Source: Mytilus trossulus
Lineage: Eukaryota > Mollusca > Bivalvia > Mytilida > Mytilidae
Assembly (NCBI RefSeq): GCF_036588685.1
Contig: NW_026963295.1
Coordinates: 4,588,001-4,652,000 of the forward strand
Length of the DNA: 64,000 nucleotides
Direction of reading: 5' to 3'
Shown one piece after another: positions 23,701-31,870 of the stretch (position 1 is the stretch's first letter; every line of letters begins with the position of its first letter). The translations under genes and the position numbers were made by a program. The notes under the pieces are model-generated. The model searched no databases. It was not told the origin of the DNA and saw only the letters and a program-made list of their open reading frames with translations.

Positions 23701-25679
23701 TATAAAAAAAGCGGTCTCAAATGCAGATAAAACAATTAATAGTGCAAAAGCGAAACGACAAAACGACAAACAATACTGTTAATAAAAAAACCGACACAGG
23801 AAAATTCACAATTCTATTAACAATTTATACATACATTGTTTTGTATAATAGACATTCACGTTTGAACACTTAAAAATGTGTTAATTCTTATCGTATGGCG
23901 TGTATATATCACAGTATCAACTTTACTAAATACTATTTCTAGGCATATCAATAAATACTAAAATACTATATATAGCCGATAGCCCAGCAATACTGGTAGA
24001 CCCCATATGTTATCAATATAAATATAATAGATATACACAATATACATGAAGCATAAGTAACAATGCACTATAAATACACTTTCATAAGGAATTCTTTAGA
24101 AAAACGAGTAAATTGTGATAAAAAAATATGGGCTCTGTCATCAACGATCCCGCCGGCCAGGAAAACCCAACAAAAACGAGTTACCTCGGTTCAAAATCCA
24201 TTTAAACTGCAGTCAAAAGACTACATTTTAAATAAGTGGGAATATTTGGAAACCTGTGTCCAAACCCAAATGCTCGAGGACCGTCTCGAGAGGTACACTT
24301 GGACTGTATATAACTGAATAAATATACTATATGGAATCAATAATAAATCAAGCTACTTTATAAATACAAATTAATTCAAAATGAAATTTATTTCACTGTT
24401 GTCCAGTCTGATGCTTGGCTAGAAGTAACCATCAAGGAAAAATATTCCCGCTAAATATCAGTATCACGTGATACATGTATGTATATACGTGAACATAATT
24501 ACCCGTATCAATAGTATTCACTAGTACCGTTGTTACAATAATTTCCCACTATACTATCGAACCGTTGGGAAATATAAATAGCTAAGGTAACCGCGTCATG
24601 TACACATTGTACGGACTTCATTTACAGGGGTATGTACCTTCATAGCACTAATACTATCCGAAGATTGTTATGCAGAAGAACAAGAACAAATGATATGAAA
24701 CAACAAAGGACGAACGTTCACCATCGTGAATTGTTTGATCAATACAAAAATGGCCTTGAGAGTCTCAATTTGAACGACAAATTTTCGCGTACATAGATCT
24801 TTTAAATACCAGAATAATCGTCTGATTTGTAAATTTACTAAGTGTCTATTCCGTGTTGTGAAGTAACTGCATGATTGTATGGTGGATGATGCATGCATAA
24901 CATGAGATATTTACTTTATCGACACAGTAAGTTTTTTTACTCATACAAGTCCTTCTTTTTTTACTTTGATTTGTATGTTCCAAATAAATAAATGAGCTTC
25001 GAACATACATGATACTTATTTTCTATTGTAATTTGTAACTCATTTAAGGCGCCTTGGGCCATTTATGAAGAAAAGATTTGGTGATGATAATCCAATTAAT
25101 GATTCAAATGTTCAAGACATCGACGACACTTCCAACCAATCATCTCCAGATGTTCGCAATACAATGTACGATATCCACACAGTTAGTGGAGATGATACAC
25201 GGTTTGGACTTTTAGACGTTACCCACGACAGTTCTAACAACATCCTAAATAATGAATATGCGGTCGTGGTTAAGAATAACCAATCTGTTAATCAGGTGGT
25301 TGAGCACAATTGTGACATGAATGGAGGAAATTCCAATGATCTGGTAGAAAACGAGTACAATGGGGTTTATCATGTGAGGCCTCAAAGTGGAAATATTTCG
25401 AGCAACAGCCGAAATAATGAGTATGCGGTCGTGGTAAAGAAGAGCCAATCAAGTAATCAGGAGGTTGAGCAGAATTGTAGCACGAATGGAGAAAATTCCG
25501 ACGATATGTTAGAGAGTGAATATGACAAGCTTAATCATGTGAGGCCTCGAAGTGGTAAAGGTTCAAACAATTTATATGACAGTGCTCTCGGTTTTCGTGA
25601 CGACTATGATGCAACATACAATACAACAGATTATAGAAGAGCTGACAAGGGAGATGACTCTGTGTATGATCATAATTAA
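2728..25679 (+). CDS. type I membrane receptor, C-type-lectin-like N terminus, mucin-like stalk, tyrosine-rich tail (10 exons)
   Basis: Exons: 2728-2782, 4220-4417, 5333-5442, 6926-7061, 13175-13261, 13550-13711, 14415-14531, 15762-16325, 23438-23513, 25049-25679. The lengths sum to 2136 nt, exactly 712 codons with the stop, and every junction is GT-AG with matching phase; most are phase 1, as in modular extracellular proteins. The product (711 aa) has a signal peptide (1-18), a C-type-lectin-like segment (about 20-84), cysteine-rich modules (85-288), a Ser/Thr-rich stalk (289-476), one membrane helix (about 478-499) and a cytoplasmic tail with several Tyr motifs. It is probably a surface recognition or adhesion receptor. 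The exact family is not recognised; bivalves have many such lineage-specific receptors. Its introns carry two Academ-like elements and reverse-transcriptase remnants. The gene is convergent with the tetraspan gene downstream. Confidence 0.8.
3480..3965 (+). repeat. interspersed repeats D and C, one full and one partial copy of C
   Basis: 3480-3620 matches repeat D (CTGTTC..AAGTCAGGA block). 3635-3830 and 3838-3962 match repeat C (CCGTTRGTTTTC ... GGCCGT ... GAGTTGTCTCATTTG ... CCACATCTTC), also at 33640-33835, 36400-36590 and 58920-59130. The two C copies are diverged from each other. They lie in intron 1. Confidence 0.65.
4220..4417 (+). CDS. receptor exon 2: C-type-lectin-like segment
   Basis: Preceded by a TCATTTCAG acceptor and followed by GTTAGT. 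The translation has the TW-EA-x3-C pattern, then an L-x-DISD-like segment and an FWTGN motif, as in the first half of C-type lectin domains (Trp/Ala/Cys of helix 1, then the WTG strand). No complete Ca-binding half (EPN/WND) follows, so it is either a half domain or a diverged fold. Symmetric phase 1-1 exon. Confidence 0.75.
5112..5155 (+). ncRNA. decayed hammerhead ribozyme in repeat B
   Basis: Stem I GCGTCA/TGGCGT, stem II GTCT/AGAC around TATGT, then GAAA and a two-pair stem III with a GCGC loop ending in the GTC cleavage triplet. One core base is changed (CTGGTGA; the invariant A is G). All stems are intact, so this copy was probably active recently. It lies in intron 2 of the receptor gene. 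Confidence 0.5.
5333..5442 (+). CDS. receptor exon 3: cysteine-rich module, first half
   Basis: Acceptor TTTTCAG, donor GTATGT at 5443. Begins GCYV and contains a C-x3-C pair followed by FFAYR. This resembles the start of WSC/PAN-type modules (GCY...C..C...FaY). It ends in phase 0 and joins exon 4, which starts in phase 0. Confidence 0.7.
5452..5607 (-). repeat. interspersed repeat F, minus copy
   Basis: Reverse complement matches 29363-29512 (GTTTTCTATgTTGTGT ... CAGTTTATTTT ... GTCCCTCTGG). Lies in intron 3. Confidence 0.55.
5634..6250 (-). pseudogene. reverse-transcriptase fragment of a retroelement
   Basis: The minus strand encodes pieces of a polymerase: a segment ending in a VFQQ-x-A-x-HGN stretch (motif-B region, near 6090), a region corresponding to the catalytic FEDYV/YIDDL neighbourhood (near 5960), and a later segment with YISQLIRYS (near 5700). 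Frames change between pieces and the catalytic aspartates are not intact. The pattern is that of a family I know as common in bivalves, with PKLHK and YISQLIRYS signatures. It is a relic in intron 3, opposite to the host gene. Confidence 0.6.
6926..7061 (+). CDS. receptor exon 4: cysteine-rich module, second half
   Basis: Acceptor TTTTTCAG, donor GTTAGT at 7062. Starts with a C-x-C pair (NCICD), as in the second half of a WSC-like fold, and continues with one more Cys and an FFWWVYK stretch. Enters in phase 0 and leaves in phase 1. Confidence 0.7.
7755..7860 (+). repeat. interspersed repeat B with degenerate hammerhead (7782-7825)
   Basis: Keeps the exact core CTGATGA and GAAA, but the closing pair of stem II (GTCT/AGAA) and part of stem I are lost. 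Probably inactive. Confidence 0.55.
7863..8245 (+). repeat. interspersed repeat E
   Basis: Begins GTCGTAATGTTCTATTGTAT and contains GTGTTGTATTTTAGTGT and GTTTCCCTCAGTTTTAG blocks. A second copy sits at 11187-11402, so the Academ-like relic between them is bracketed by direct copies. A fragment is also at about 27660-27760. Confidence 0.6.
8258..10848 (+). pseudogene. decayed Academ-like transposase, XPG-like part missing
   Basis: Frames 8300-8566, 8551-8847, 8624-9205, 9221-9538, 9743-10015 and 10187-10537, with further coding to about 10848, read consecutively as one broken protein. Shared signatures with the element at 17705-22586: a YHxxC zinc-finger half (8424), LGLGVQMHQHFGSK (against LGLALQMHHVYGSK), DNVDHNIRTIGGHGTFHGMG (9227) against DNVDINTETIDGKDTFHSMA, LGGFH...SIG...GL (9763), and IKAERTGNWNLHL (10300). 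It ends near 10848 where a retroelement fragment begins; the C-terminal nuclease domain is absent. Several stops and frameshifts make it non-functional. It is diverged enough to be a separate family from the 16.9-kb element. Confidence 0.7.
10849..11186 (+). pseudogene. reverse-transcriptase fragment (KLHK motif)
   Basis: One frame encodes a DPTYSLKSFTKDEI start, an LHK motif followed by RYIAGSSKC, and an LQKYCDEIY stretch ending near a KNSKDLL segment. A TAG replaces an expected Trp just before KLHK (10972-10974) and a TGA occurs later. This is the N-terminal palm/finger region of a bivalve retroelement polymerase. It abuts repeat E. Confidence 0.6.
11187..11402 (+). repeat. interspersed repeat E, second copy
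   Basis: Matches 7863-8175 in order and orientation. It directly follows the polymerase fragment, suggesting that repeat E may be the 3' region of that retroelement family. Confidence 0.6.
11403..13174. other. intron 4 remainder
   Basis: AT-rich intron sequence with no coding signal that I can support. A short (TA)n tract lies at about 13084-13101. Confidence 0.5.
13175..13261 (+). CDS. receptor exon 5: short cysteine-rich exon
   Basis: Acceptor TTATTTCAG, donor GTAAGT. 29 codons with four Cys (C-x4-C-x6-C-x4-C). Phase 1-1. Separated from exon 4 by a 6.1-kb intron filled with transposon remnants. Confidence 0.7.
13550..13711 (+). CDS. receptor exon 6: extracellular segment
   Basis: Acceptor CATCTTTCAG, donor GTAAAC. 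54 codons, two Cys, several N-x-S/T glycosylation sites (NKST, NDT, NTS). Phase 1-1. No domain recognised. Confidence 0.7.
14415..14531 (+). CDS. receptor exon 7: extracellular cysteine-containing segment
   Basis: Acceptor TTATTGTAG, donor GTAAGG. 39 codons with four Cys and an NST glycosylation site, ending in GYLCG. This pattern (C...C...C..FGYLC) is reminiscent of the last strand of a lectin-like or Ig-like fold. Phase 1-1. Confidence 0.7.
15105..15410 (+). repeat. composite interspersed repeat (D-like start, A end)
   Basis: Reads through CTTGTTTAACCCAGCC, CGGAGTTTAGTATGACGTC, GGGCCAGCTGAAGG and TATGGTCGGGTTGTTGTC. The same order is seen at 30465-30650, so A is the 3' part of a longer unit. 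Lies in intron 7. Confidence 0.6.
15762..16325 (+). CDS. receptor exon 8: Ser/Thr-rich stalk
   Basis: 188 codons rich in Ser, Thr, Gln and Asn with no Cys, typical of an O-glycosylated stalk. It contains an imperfect 58-residue duplication: QTSDVSSHSSPDN near 15928-15966 and QTSDVSSHSSLDN near 16102-16140. Acceptor TTTTGCAG, donor GTACAG at 16326. If the donor is not used, the frame runs only five more codons to a TAA at 16340-16342, giving a secreted form without the membrane helix. Confidence 0.75.
16326..16885. other. intron 8, 5' part before the transposon
   Basis: AT-rich. Contains a truncated minus-strand piece of repeat B with the 5' half of the hammerhead core (about 16598-16615). 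Nothing else recognised. Confidence 0.45.
16886..17045 (+). repeat. left terminal inverted repeat of the Academ-like element
   Basis: Matches the reverse complement of 23230-23373 in three blocks with gaps. The outer 15 bp are identical; the ACACACGGCT block is nearly so. Divergence between the two ends suggests an old insertion. Confidence 0.75.
17705..19435 (+). pseudogene. Academ-like transposase, N-terminal and central part
   Basis: 576 codons from ATG 17705. Two similar zinc-finger-like units: DWQRCIVC (C28, C31) with HKSCYKAF near residue 85, and DWMVCIFC near 140 with YHSACITKY near 196. A LGLALQMHHVYGSKSLIETL segment near 19000 precedes the conserved DNxDxNxxTxxGxxTFHxM motif (19193-19249), which may hold catalytic acidic and His residues. 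The frame ends in TGA at 19433-19435, but the same frame continues coding immediately afterwards, so this is a nonsense mutation in a longer gene rather than a natural end. The role in a living element would be DNA binding and strand transfer; that is inferred from the family. Confidence 0.7.
19448..20866 (+). pseudogene. Academ-like transposase, middle part
   Basis: Same frame as the preceding part, separated by one TGA and about four codons. Carries LGGFH (19822), the SIGKLWGDGGLSDLL segment, a MLSGKQFNRAVRA motif (19941-19980) and NIRAERNGIWPLHL (20277), all shared with the relic at 8.3-10.8 kb. Ends with TAA at 20864-20866. The same frame continues for about 40 codons to 20997. Then the reading frame shifts by one near an A8 run (about 20968-20975). 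Confidence 0.7.
20991..22586 (+). pseudogene. Academ-like transposase, C-terminal XPG/FEN1-like nuclease part
   Basis: Continuous frame from about 20991 to the TGA at 22584. It is one base out of register with the upstream parts. Acidic motifs typical of an XPG/PIN-type nuclease are EEADTRLVLHA (21693), SDTDVLVLAVHY (21786) and ALTGCDTTSSLFGIGK (21964). The C terminus is a cysteine-rich segment (22424-22530, about twelve Cys) of zinc-binding type. The nuclease core looks complete, although the gene upstream is broken. Confidence 0.7.
22587..23229. other. 3' non-coding part of the Academ-like element
   Basis: Noncoding AT-rich sequence between the nuclease stop and the right terminal repeat. 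No second gene seen. Confidence 0.5.
23230..23373 (-). repeat. right terminal inverted repeat of the Academ-like element
   Basis: Reverse complement of the left end; outer sequence ends in CACTCGCCTA at 23373, followed by TAA. See the left terminal repeat. Confidence 0.75.
23438..23513 (+). CDS. receptor exon 9: transmembrane helix
   Basis: Acceptor CTGTTTCAG, donor GTTTGT. Encodes an unbroken hydrophobic helix of about 22 residues (VIIGALSAAVVIMVAVVLVV) followed by ICRLR, a stop-transfer sequence for a type I protein. Enters phase 1, leaves phase 2. It begins only 64 bp after the right end of the Academ-like transposon. Confidence 0.8.
23514..25048. other. intron 9 of the receptor gene
   Basis: AT-rich. 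A short interspersed repeat-like block (AAAGCGAAACGACAAAACGACAA) lies near 23750. The ORF at 24063-24317 has no support. Confidence 0.45.
25049..25679 (+). CDS. receptor exon 10: cytoplasmic tail with tyrosine motifs
   Basis: Acceptor CATTTAAG at 25047-25048 joins in phase 2 to continue the basic stop-transfer. The tail is acidic and Asn/Ser-rich and contains a 55-residue tandem duplication: NEYAVVVK at about 25250 and again 165 bp on, each followed by a second EY(N/D) motif and H-V-R-P. Several Yxx(V/L) sites could bind SH2 or adaptor proteins; they do not match a strict ITAM. Stop TAA at 25677-25679. Confidence 0.8.
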
Positions 25680-26585
25680 AACACTCATTATAATCTTTAC
25701 TAATGCTCCTCAACAAAACATCGTACGCTATTTCTTTGTGTGTGTGTTTGTTTGTTTGTTTGTTTGTTAATTATGTTGTTTTTTGGCCGCTGCTTGCTGC
25801 TTTCTCTTGATATCTTCTAGACAAAAATACATATAATATGCGTTATGGTTTATAACTTTCGTAGAAAATTGTGATTCGCTTTTATGTTTATATGATTAAA
25901 CATTACTTTTAAAACCAAAACAGGATAAATATATTCAGATAATGAAAATGAAAACTGTGTGTCATATCATATGTATTTGATTACCAATGACAAGATATAA
26001 TCATATCCTTAGTTCGAGCTTTTGAACTTATAAAAATAGAAGCTGAATTTATTTATTTTTTAAATGAAGTTTTAATTATGCGGCTTCCTTGTAATATAAT
26101 AAGGCAGGATATTTCAAGAGGGCATTTAAAACTACTAATGGAGGCAAACATATGAAAGAAAACCGGAAGACCAAAAGACATACAATGAACAACTACACAC
26201 ACACAAAAATAAGATTGAGCTACACGAACCTCAGCAGATATCAGTTAATAGAGATATGATCTGCTCCACTAGTGGTACCCGTCGTCATTTAAAATTCCGG
26301 CGATGACATCATCGAGGCCAAAAGATGGAGGACGTAATTGTCCGAGCATTGGTCAAATAGTGTGAACATATTTTTTAGCATTTTAAAGTTACATAGAAAT
26401 ATTGAATCCTGATAATCAAATCATGGTTTGTGTTGCCGTGTCGTTGATACATATATGCAAGTTTCCCTTGTATTCATATTTTTATTAAAGAACATGGGTA
26501 CAAGACGTTTGATTGATAAAAAAATGAATATGATAAATAAGAGTCTTCTGTTGGTTTTCTGTTTTCGAAAAAGTAAACATGTAGT
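25680..26585. other. convergent intergenic region, 3' UTRs of both genes
   Basis: Lies between the stops of the receptor (+) and tetraspan (-) genes. A GTTT-rich microsatellite is at 25741-25768. No clear AATAAA for either gene was fixed. Confidence 0.4.
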
Positions 26586-26791
26586 TTATTTTTCTTCATC
26601 ATTACTGTTCACTTTCCCGCTACTGCCTCTTTTAACCAGATCTACAATCATTATGATTACGGCGATCACAGCGATACCCATTCCTACAAGTGTTAAAGCG
26701 AAACCCCATCCGTAGACAGCATCAACTCCATTGACCGAAAAATCATCGATGTTCTGTGTTAAAAGTATATCTGACGTAAGAATACAAATTG
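26586..26791 (-). CDS. tetraspan exon 3: second loop, helix 4, tail
   Basis: Acceptor TTTTGTAG. Short second extracellular loop with VYGWGFALT at the start of helix 4, as in PMP22/claudin proteins, then VDLVKRG and a short hydrophilic tail with stop TAA at 26588-26586. Confidence 0.8.
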
Positions 26792-29761
26792 CTACAAAAT
26801 AAAAACGTGATTTTTGGGCATTGGGATTTACTAGTTTAATTTCAACTATTATGGATTTGATACAAGTTATTACAACTTTAACATAATCCTCAGCAAATAT
26901 TTACTATATACAAAATGCAAGTTGATAGCAATTATAAATTTAAAAGTTCACTGCAATTTATTTTGATTATCTTCCTAAGCAACAAATATCATCTAAGCTC
27001 AGTCTAGGACTACTATAACACAGTTGTCTCAGGGTCGGAGCTAGAGGTTATATTGACTGACCAAAATGTTACATGTATACATGGTTTCTATTCTGTTGCA
27101 TTTTATGGTCACTTTTGCGTGAAGGAGTTAGAAACTAACTTTCTTATAAATGCGAATGTAACAGATGTATCACACTATCAATCTTGTCAGTTCCTATGCA
27201 ATATTATTGCACTTAAAATGCCCCAAGGACTAGCACGTCCCATCCAGCGGTGTCGACCATATAGTACTATTTTATTGTTATTGACAGTGAGGTGTCCGAG
27301 TAGCCATTTAGATAAGTATTGTTTGTATCTTTAGCTGTTTATTTTTTAAGCGGTAATAGTTACTAGTATAATTAATTTGATAATTAAGTCCCAAGAACAA
27401 TGCCCAAGAACGTCACCACTAATAAAGACAGAACACTATGCTTTGTTCTGCATGCCACCATAAACGGTGTGCGCAATGGTCAGCATTTAAAAGAAAATTG
27501 TTTCAAATAAGAGTCGGCATTTAACGGAGGAAAAATATACTTTCTGCAAATATCATGTACACTGTCATTAAAATCTATTTCAACAACGTGACTGAATAAA
27601 TGGAGTTTCCTTCTTTACGCGTGAACATGATGATGTTTATTTAAATGATATTTACATCAACTTCCATATAAGTAGGAGGTTTAGATAGCCATAAAATCAG
27701 GTTTAGCACATCGTTCTGATGGGAAATACCTGTACCAAGTAAGGAATATGACAGTTGTTTTCATTTTTTAAGATTTACCTTTGTTGTATTTTTGTTTAAT
27801 CTTGTGTTTAACTTACACTAACACATATAACATGGCTTTTAATATAAATTTTACCTACCTGCCGTTAGTATTGTACAAATTGCAGCGATGAGTAATGCTT
27901 TATTCTCCTTCAGAGCAAACACTTTTAACCCAGTACAAATGGCACCAGCTAGGAAACATATCAATGCAATGATGCTTAGAGCTCGGCAAGATCTGAACCA
28001 ATCTGATAACAACACAAATTAAAATCATTAAAGTCTGTTTTTGGACTAGCAATGGTGTATAGGTGTCAGACCTAAAATTACAAACCCTTATTATAGTCAA
28101 CCCTTTTTTTCAATTTTCACAACTTTCTAAATATTTTACCTTTAAGTTTAACTTTAAAGAAACTAATTATATCGTAAATATGCTTGCATCATCTTTATAT
28201 AATTGTGCTGATTGTCAATATATATGTAGAGTCCTGTAGCGTTCCAAAGTCAACTACTGCTAGAAATAAGAGATGTATGCTCCTATAATTTTGCCATGTT
28301 TTGGTATCTGCGTTTGGGAGATCATTTCGCGCTTTGGATTGTTTTTTTGTTTTTTTAGGCCATTGGGGTGCTGTTCTTTTTTTAGGTCTTTGGGTGCTGT
28401 TCTCTTTGACGAACCCCTCATATCGCATTTTATTTATATACATTTGGATATGATTTAGACTGTAAAACAATATCAGAAAACAATTGTATCAAGGATCTTT
28501 CGAGACAAAACATTTGCCTTTCATGTATATGATTCCGATCCATTGAAGTGACATATCCAATATTGTCGTGTCATCCCGATGTTGTCTGCTTCGATAGTAG
28601 TACTACTTCGCGACAGTAATCATCCTTGACAGATAGACTCGTTCTTTTGGCTGTGCTAGATGTATAAATACGCATCCACGTAACGATCAGAATGGGGACG
28701 TTAAAAAGAGAGACTGAGACGATCTCTGCACGTTTTCGAAAACGGGCCTTGAGACATATCTTACAGGGGGTTCTCAAGTGTGCGGTTGGAAGGCTTAATT
28801 GTTTTCCTATTCTAATACTCCATTTTCCAGTGGCAGTTCTCATTTCCCCGACCTTGATCCCCGACGTATTACGGGACCTATAAATATTAGCGTTATTGTG
28901 AATTTGTTCTCGTCTTGAACACGCGTGGAATATTTCCCACTGGACGTTAAGCAATTAATCATATCAAACACCGGTACTACATTCAATTCCAGAGAATAAA
29001 TGCACAAATCTGACAAAAACAACTCTCATAAGAAGGTGCTGATGAGGGTAACAGAATAGAAAATAATGATCCAAATCAAAAGAACTTTGTCCCCTTAATT
29101 TCAGACCATTTTACAAATAAAATAAAAACAAACTTATGGTTTTACGATAGGATTGTGTTTACTAGACATTATAGGAATTTAAAAAATGTCGAGACTACAT
29201 CCCGACCCCTTTTCAAAAATGTGACATACCGGTATACTGAATTAGACTTTTGCTCGGGTTTGTACTAACACGAGCAACACGCGCGACGAGTGCCAAATGT
29301 GGAGCAGAATCTGCATACCTTTCCGGAGCACCTGAGATCTTCCCAGTTCTTGGTGGGCTTTATATTTGCTAAGTTTGTAGTTTTCTATGTTGTGTTTTAT
29401 GTTCTATTGTTTGACTAAATGTCTCTTATATCTTGTTAGCCATGGTGTTATCAGTTTATTTTCGATTTATGAGTTTGAATGTCCCTCTGCATGGTATCTT
29501 TTGTTCCTCTTTTTAAACAGATTTATTAATTAAACAATACTTTAACACAGTACCTTCATCTGCAACGGAGTCAGAAATGTCTGAACACGTTGTAACATCA
29601 TTGACTGTTACACATTGTTTCCATAGTCCGCCATGGACATCAAAACTGGTACCATCAATAACGGTATGGTATGTTGTGGAGAACCCGATAATATCAAACA
29701 GGTAAGCTACCAGAACCATTATAAAGCTGATCAGTAATGGTTTCGATGTCTGTATAGCCAT
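26586..29761 (-). CDS. claudin/PMP22-like four-helix membrane protein (3 coding exons)
   Basis: Exons on the minus strand: 29761-29554, 28002-27859, 26791-26586; 558 nt, 185 aa plus stop, all introns GT-AG in phase 1. The ATG follows an acceptor (CCATTTTTCCAG), so a non-coding 5' exon lies upstream at higher coordinates. Helix 1 is at residues 9-28, the first loop has GLW (45-47), C50 and C59, helices 2 and 3 are in exon 2 and helix 4 is in exon 3. GLW-x2-C-x8-C is the claudin-family loop signature, but the first conserved Trp is replaced (Tyr31). The tail is short, basic then acidic, and ends in EEK without a PDZ ligand. It acts in the plasma membrane at junctions or in vesicles; a vertebrate orthologue cannot be named. 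Confidence 0.8.
27859..28002 (-). CDS. tetraspan exon 2: helices 2 and 3
   Basis: Acceptor GTTATCAG, donor GTAGGT, phase 1-1. Begins DWFRSCRAL, the loop-to-helix junction found in claudin relatives, then two hydrophobic helices separated by a KVFALKENK turn. Confidence 0.8.
28500..29060. other. unrecognised less AT-rich block in tetraspan intron 1
   Basis: Locally higher GC than its surroundings, with a 127-codon minus-strand open frame (28571-28954) of no recognisable similarity. The end near 28928-28960 (CACTGGACGTTAAGCAA) resembles a repeat tail that I associate with mussels. Probably a mobile-element fragment. Confidence 0.3.
29335..29515 (+). repeat. interspersed repeat F
   Basis: Plus-strand copy of the repeat found inverted at 5452-5607 (TAGCCATGGTGTTATCAGTT block). 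Lies immediately downstream of tetraspan exon 1 in its intron. Confidence 0.55.
29554..29761 (-). CDS. tetraspan exon 1: helix 1 and GLW-C-C loop
   Basis: 69 codons plus one base. Starts MAIQTSKPLLISFIM. Donor GTACTG. The acceptor AG at 29770-29769 immediately upstream marks a preceding UTR exon. Confidence 0.8.
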
Positions 29762-29904
29762 TGTCTATCTGGAAAAATGGACATAAACATTAGATAGTGA
29801 AAAGTTTATTACAATTTAAAACAATACCAGTAGAGTGTAAAATTGTTAGAAAAAAAAACTATGTTAAAGGACGTCATAAGAAATTATACCGCTATATAGA
29901 AATG

Positions 29905-30110
29905 TGAAGATGTGGTATGAGTGCATATGAGACAAACCCATCCAAATCACAATGTGTAAAAAGTAAAGAATTGTACGTAAAAGTATGGCCTTCAGCACAG
30001 TGACTAGGCGCCCACCGAACAGCAACCTATACACTAGGGATAAAAATGACTAGTGTAAAACTTTCAATCCGGAAAACCTACGGTCTAATATGTCTTTTTG
30101 GTAGATTTTA
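29905..30110 (-). repeat. interspersed repeat C, minus copy
   Basis: Reverse complement carries the CCACATCTTC, GAGACAA and GGCCTT landmarks of repeat C. Confidence 0.55.
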
Positions 30111-30439
30111 TCTGTTTAGAACGCTCAAGTTGGAATAATACACGCTTAAATGATTCAGCAATTATCGAACTATTGTTATTCTTTATTCATTTCTTATTTT
30201 CGAATAGACTAACTTCGTTGCACTGCCTCATTCGATAATTGTTAAATAGTAATACAAATGTAGGTGAATATGCCGGTGAATGTAATCTAAATTATTTTTT
30301 TTAATAATTAGATTTGAACCAAAATAATGAGTCTGATTTTTTTCTAGCTATAGGCCATAAGTAAGGAATGCATCTGTTTTTCGTCTTTCTTCTAATGAAG
30401 CCGTTGCAAGTAGTGTGTGTGTGTGATGGGTTTTTTTTT

Positions 30440-30660
30440 TAATTATTGTTCACCTATATGTTTCGGAGTTTAGTGTGACGTCAATTTTCGTTGAACTAGT
30501 ATATATCATTGTTAAGGGTCCAGCTGAAGCCCAACTCCGGTTGAAGAGTTTTCTCGCTGTGTTGAAGACCTAATGTTTTACTTGGACTGTTTTAAGCTCA
30601 TTGGTCGGTGGTTTTTTCTTTGCGCTGACACATTCGCTATTAACATTCTTAATGGTATTA
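30440..30660 (+). repeat. composite interspersed repeat ending in A
   Basis: Same block order as 15195-15402 (CGGAGTTTAGTGTGACGTC ... GGTCCAGCTGAAG ... TTGGTCGGTGGTT), more diverged. Confidence 0.55.
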
Positions 30661-31353
30661 CTTATTAAGGGCTCGCGGGTCTAAATCATTTTTTTTATTT
30701 AACATAAGATTTCCCTATTTTTTTCTATAAATGAACTTTATATATCTTATACCTAAAAGAAAAAGAAAATGAAAAAGAGGGATCACCGATCATTTACGCT
30801 CACAATCTGCCTTCGAAAGAAGCATACATTTTTGTAAAAGTACTTTTTTCCTGTTGAACTAATAGGAGAAAAAGAGGTAATATCGAAATAAAAAAAGAAT
30901 TTAATTACAGAAATCGCTTAAATTTAGTTAATGTATAGCTTATTTGAAAACGATAATAAAAAATATACTAGTAGGTCACCGATGAGTAAAAAAAAATATT
31001 TCAATGTTGATGCCAAAAAATAGCATTTTTGCATCAAATGGAGATAATTTGGAGCTTTTTCAATGATATAAACATTTTAAAAGTCATCTGGGGCCAAACC
31101 GAATCGATTTTTTTGGGTTATTTTTTGTATCATATCATAAAGTAATAACTTATAGTGTAATAAATAAAATTTGTTATAAAATTTTTGTACCCCGGCGAGC
31201 CTTCTTAGATAGTTACAAAATGTACGATAAACTAACATTAATTACATAAAAGTAAACCTGGATTATTTTTTCTCCTCATGCATTGATTTTCGTTTGTCAC
31301 AAACCAGAAGAAAGCAACCGCTTTTAATTATCATTTAAAATACTATTTCAGTT
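30661..31353. other. AT-rich sequence, nothing recognised
   Basis: No ORF, repeat or RNA signal that I can support. Confidence 0.4.
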
Positions 31354-31473
31354 TTTGACATTTGTCGTCGAAAAAACTTTTGTTTCTGTGTTATAGTCAT
31401 TAACTTCGATGTCTTTGACATTTGTCGTCGAAAAAACTTTTGTTTCTGTGTTATAGTCATTAACTTCGATGTC
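31354..31473 (+). repeat. perfect 60-bp tandem duplication
   Basis: Two identical 60-bp units (31354-31413, 31414-31473), starting TTTGACATTTGTCGTCG. No difference seen between them, so the event is recent. Confidence 0.9.
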
Positions 31474-31870
31474 TATGAAGAGAAATCCTAAAAGCGAGGG
31501 CTTTTTGAGGACAGTATCTTCCAAACGAAAAGTTGTACGTGAAATATTTCGTTTTTAAAATAAGAAAAAAGAAAAAACTGTTATATATCTTTTTTTTATA
31601 TTTAGAAGTACTTAGTTGAACCTGGTATGAACCAACTATATTTATAATAGTTCCTCGATAAATGTACGTATATATATATATATATAGCTTCGTTGTCCAA
31701 TATGTGGTTCAGGAACGTTCTACAAATTCACCTACGACGTTCTACAAATTCCATGACAAATTCAGCTACGACGTTCTACATAGTATTGATTATTTAACAA
31801 AATCGTTTACCACACAATATTGGAAATTAAAGAACTCAATGGACTAAGGGTGATAACTCAGATTGTTTTT

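Noticed and set aside
28571-28954. 127-codon minus-strand ORF
   Set aside because: No recognisable motif, lies in an intron of the tetraspan gene and is probably repeat-derived.
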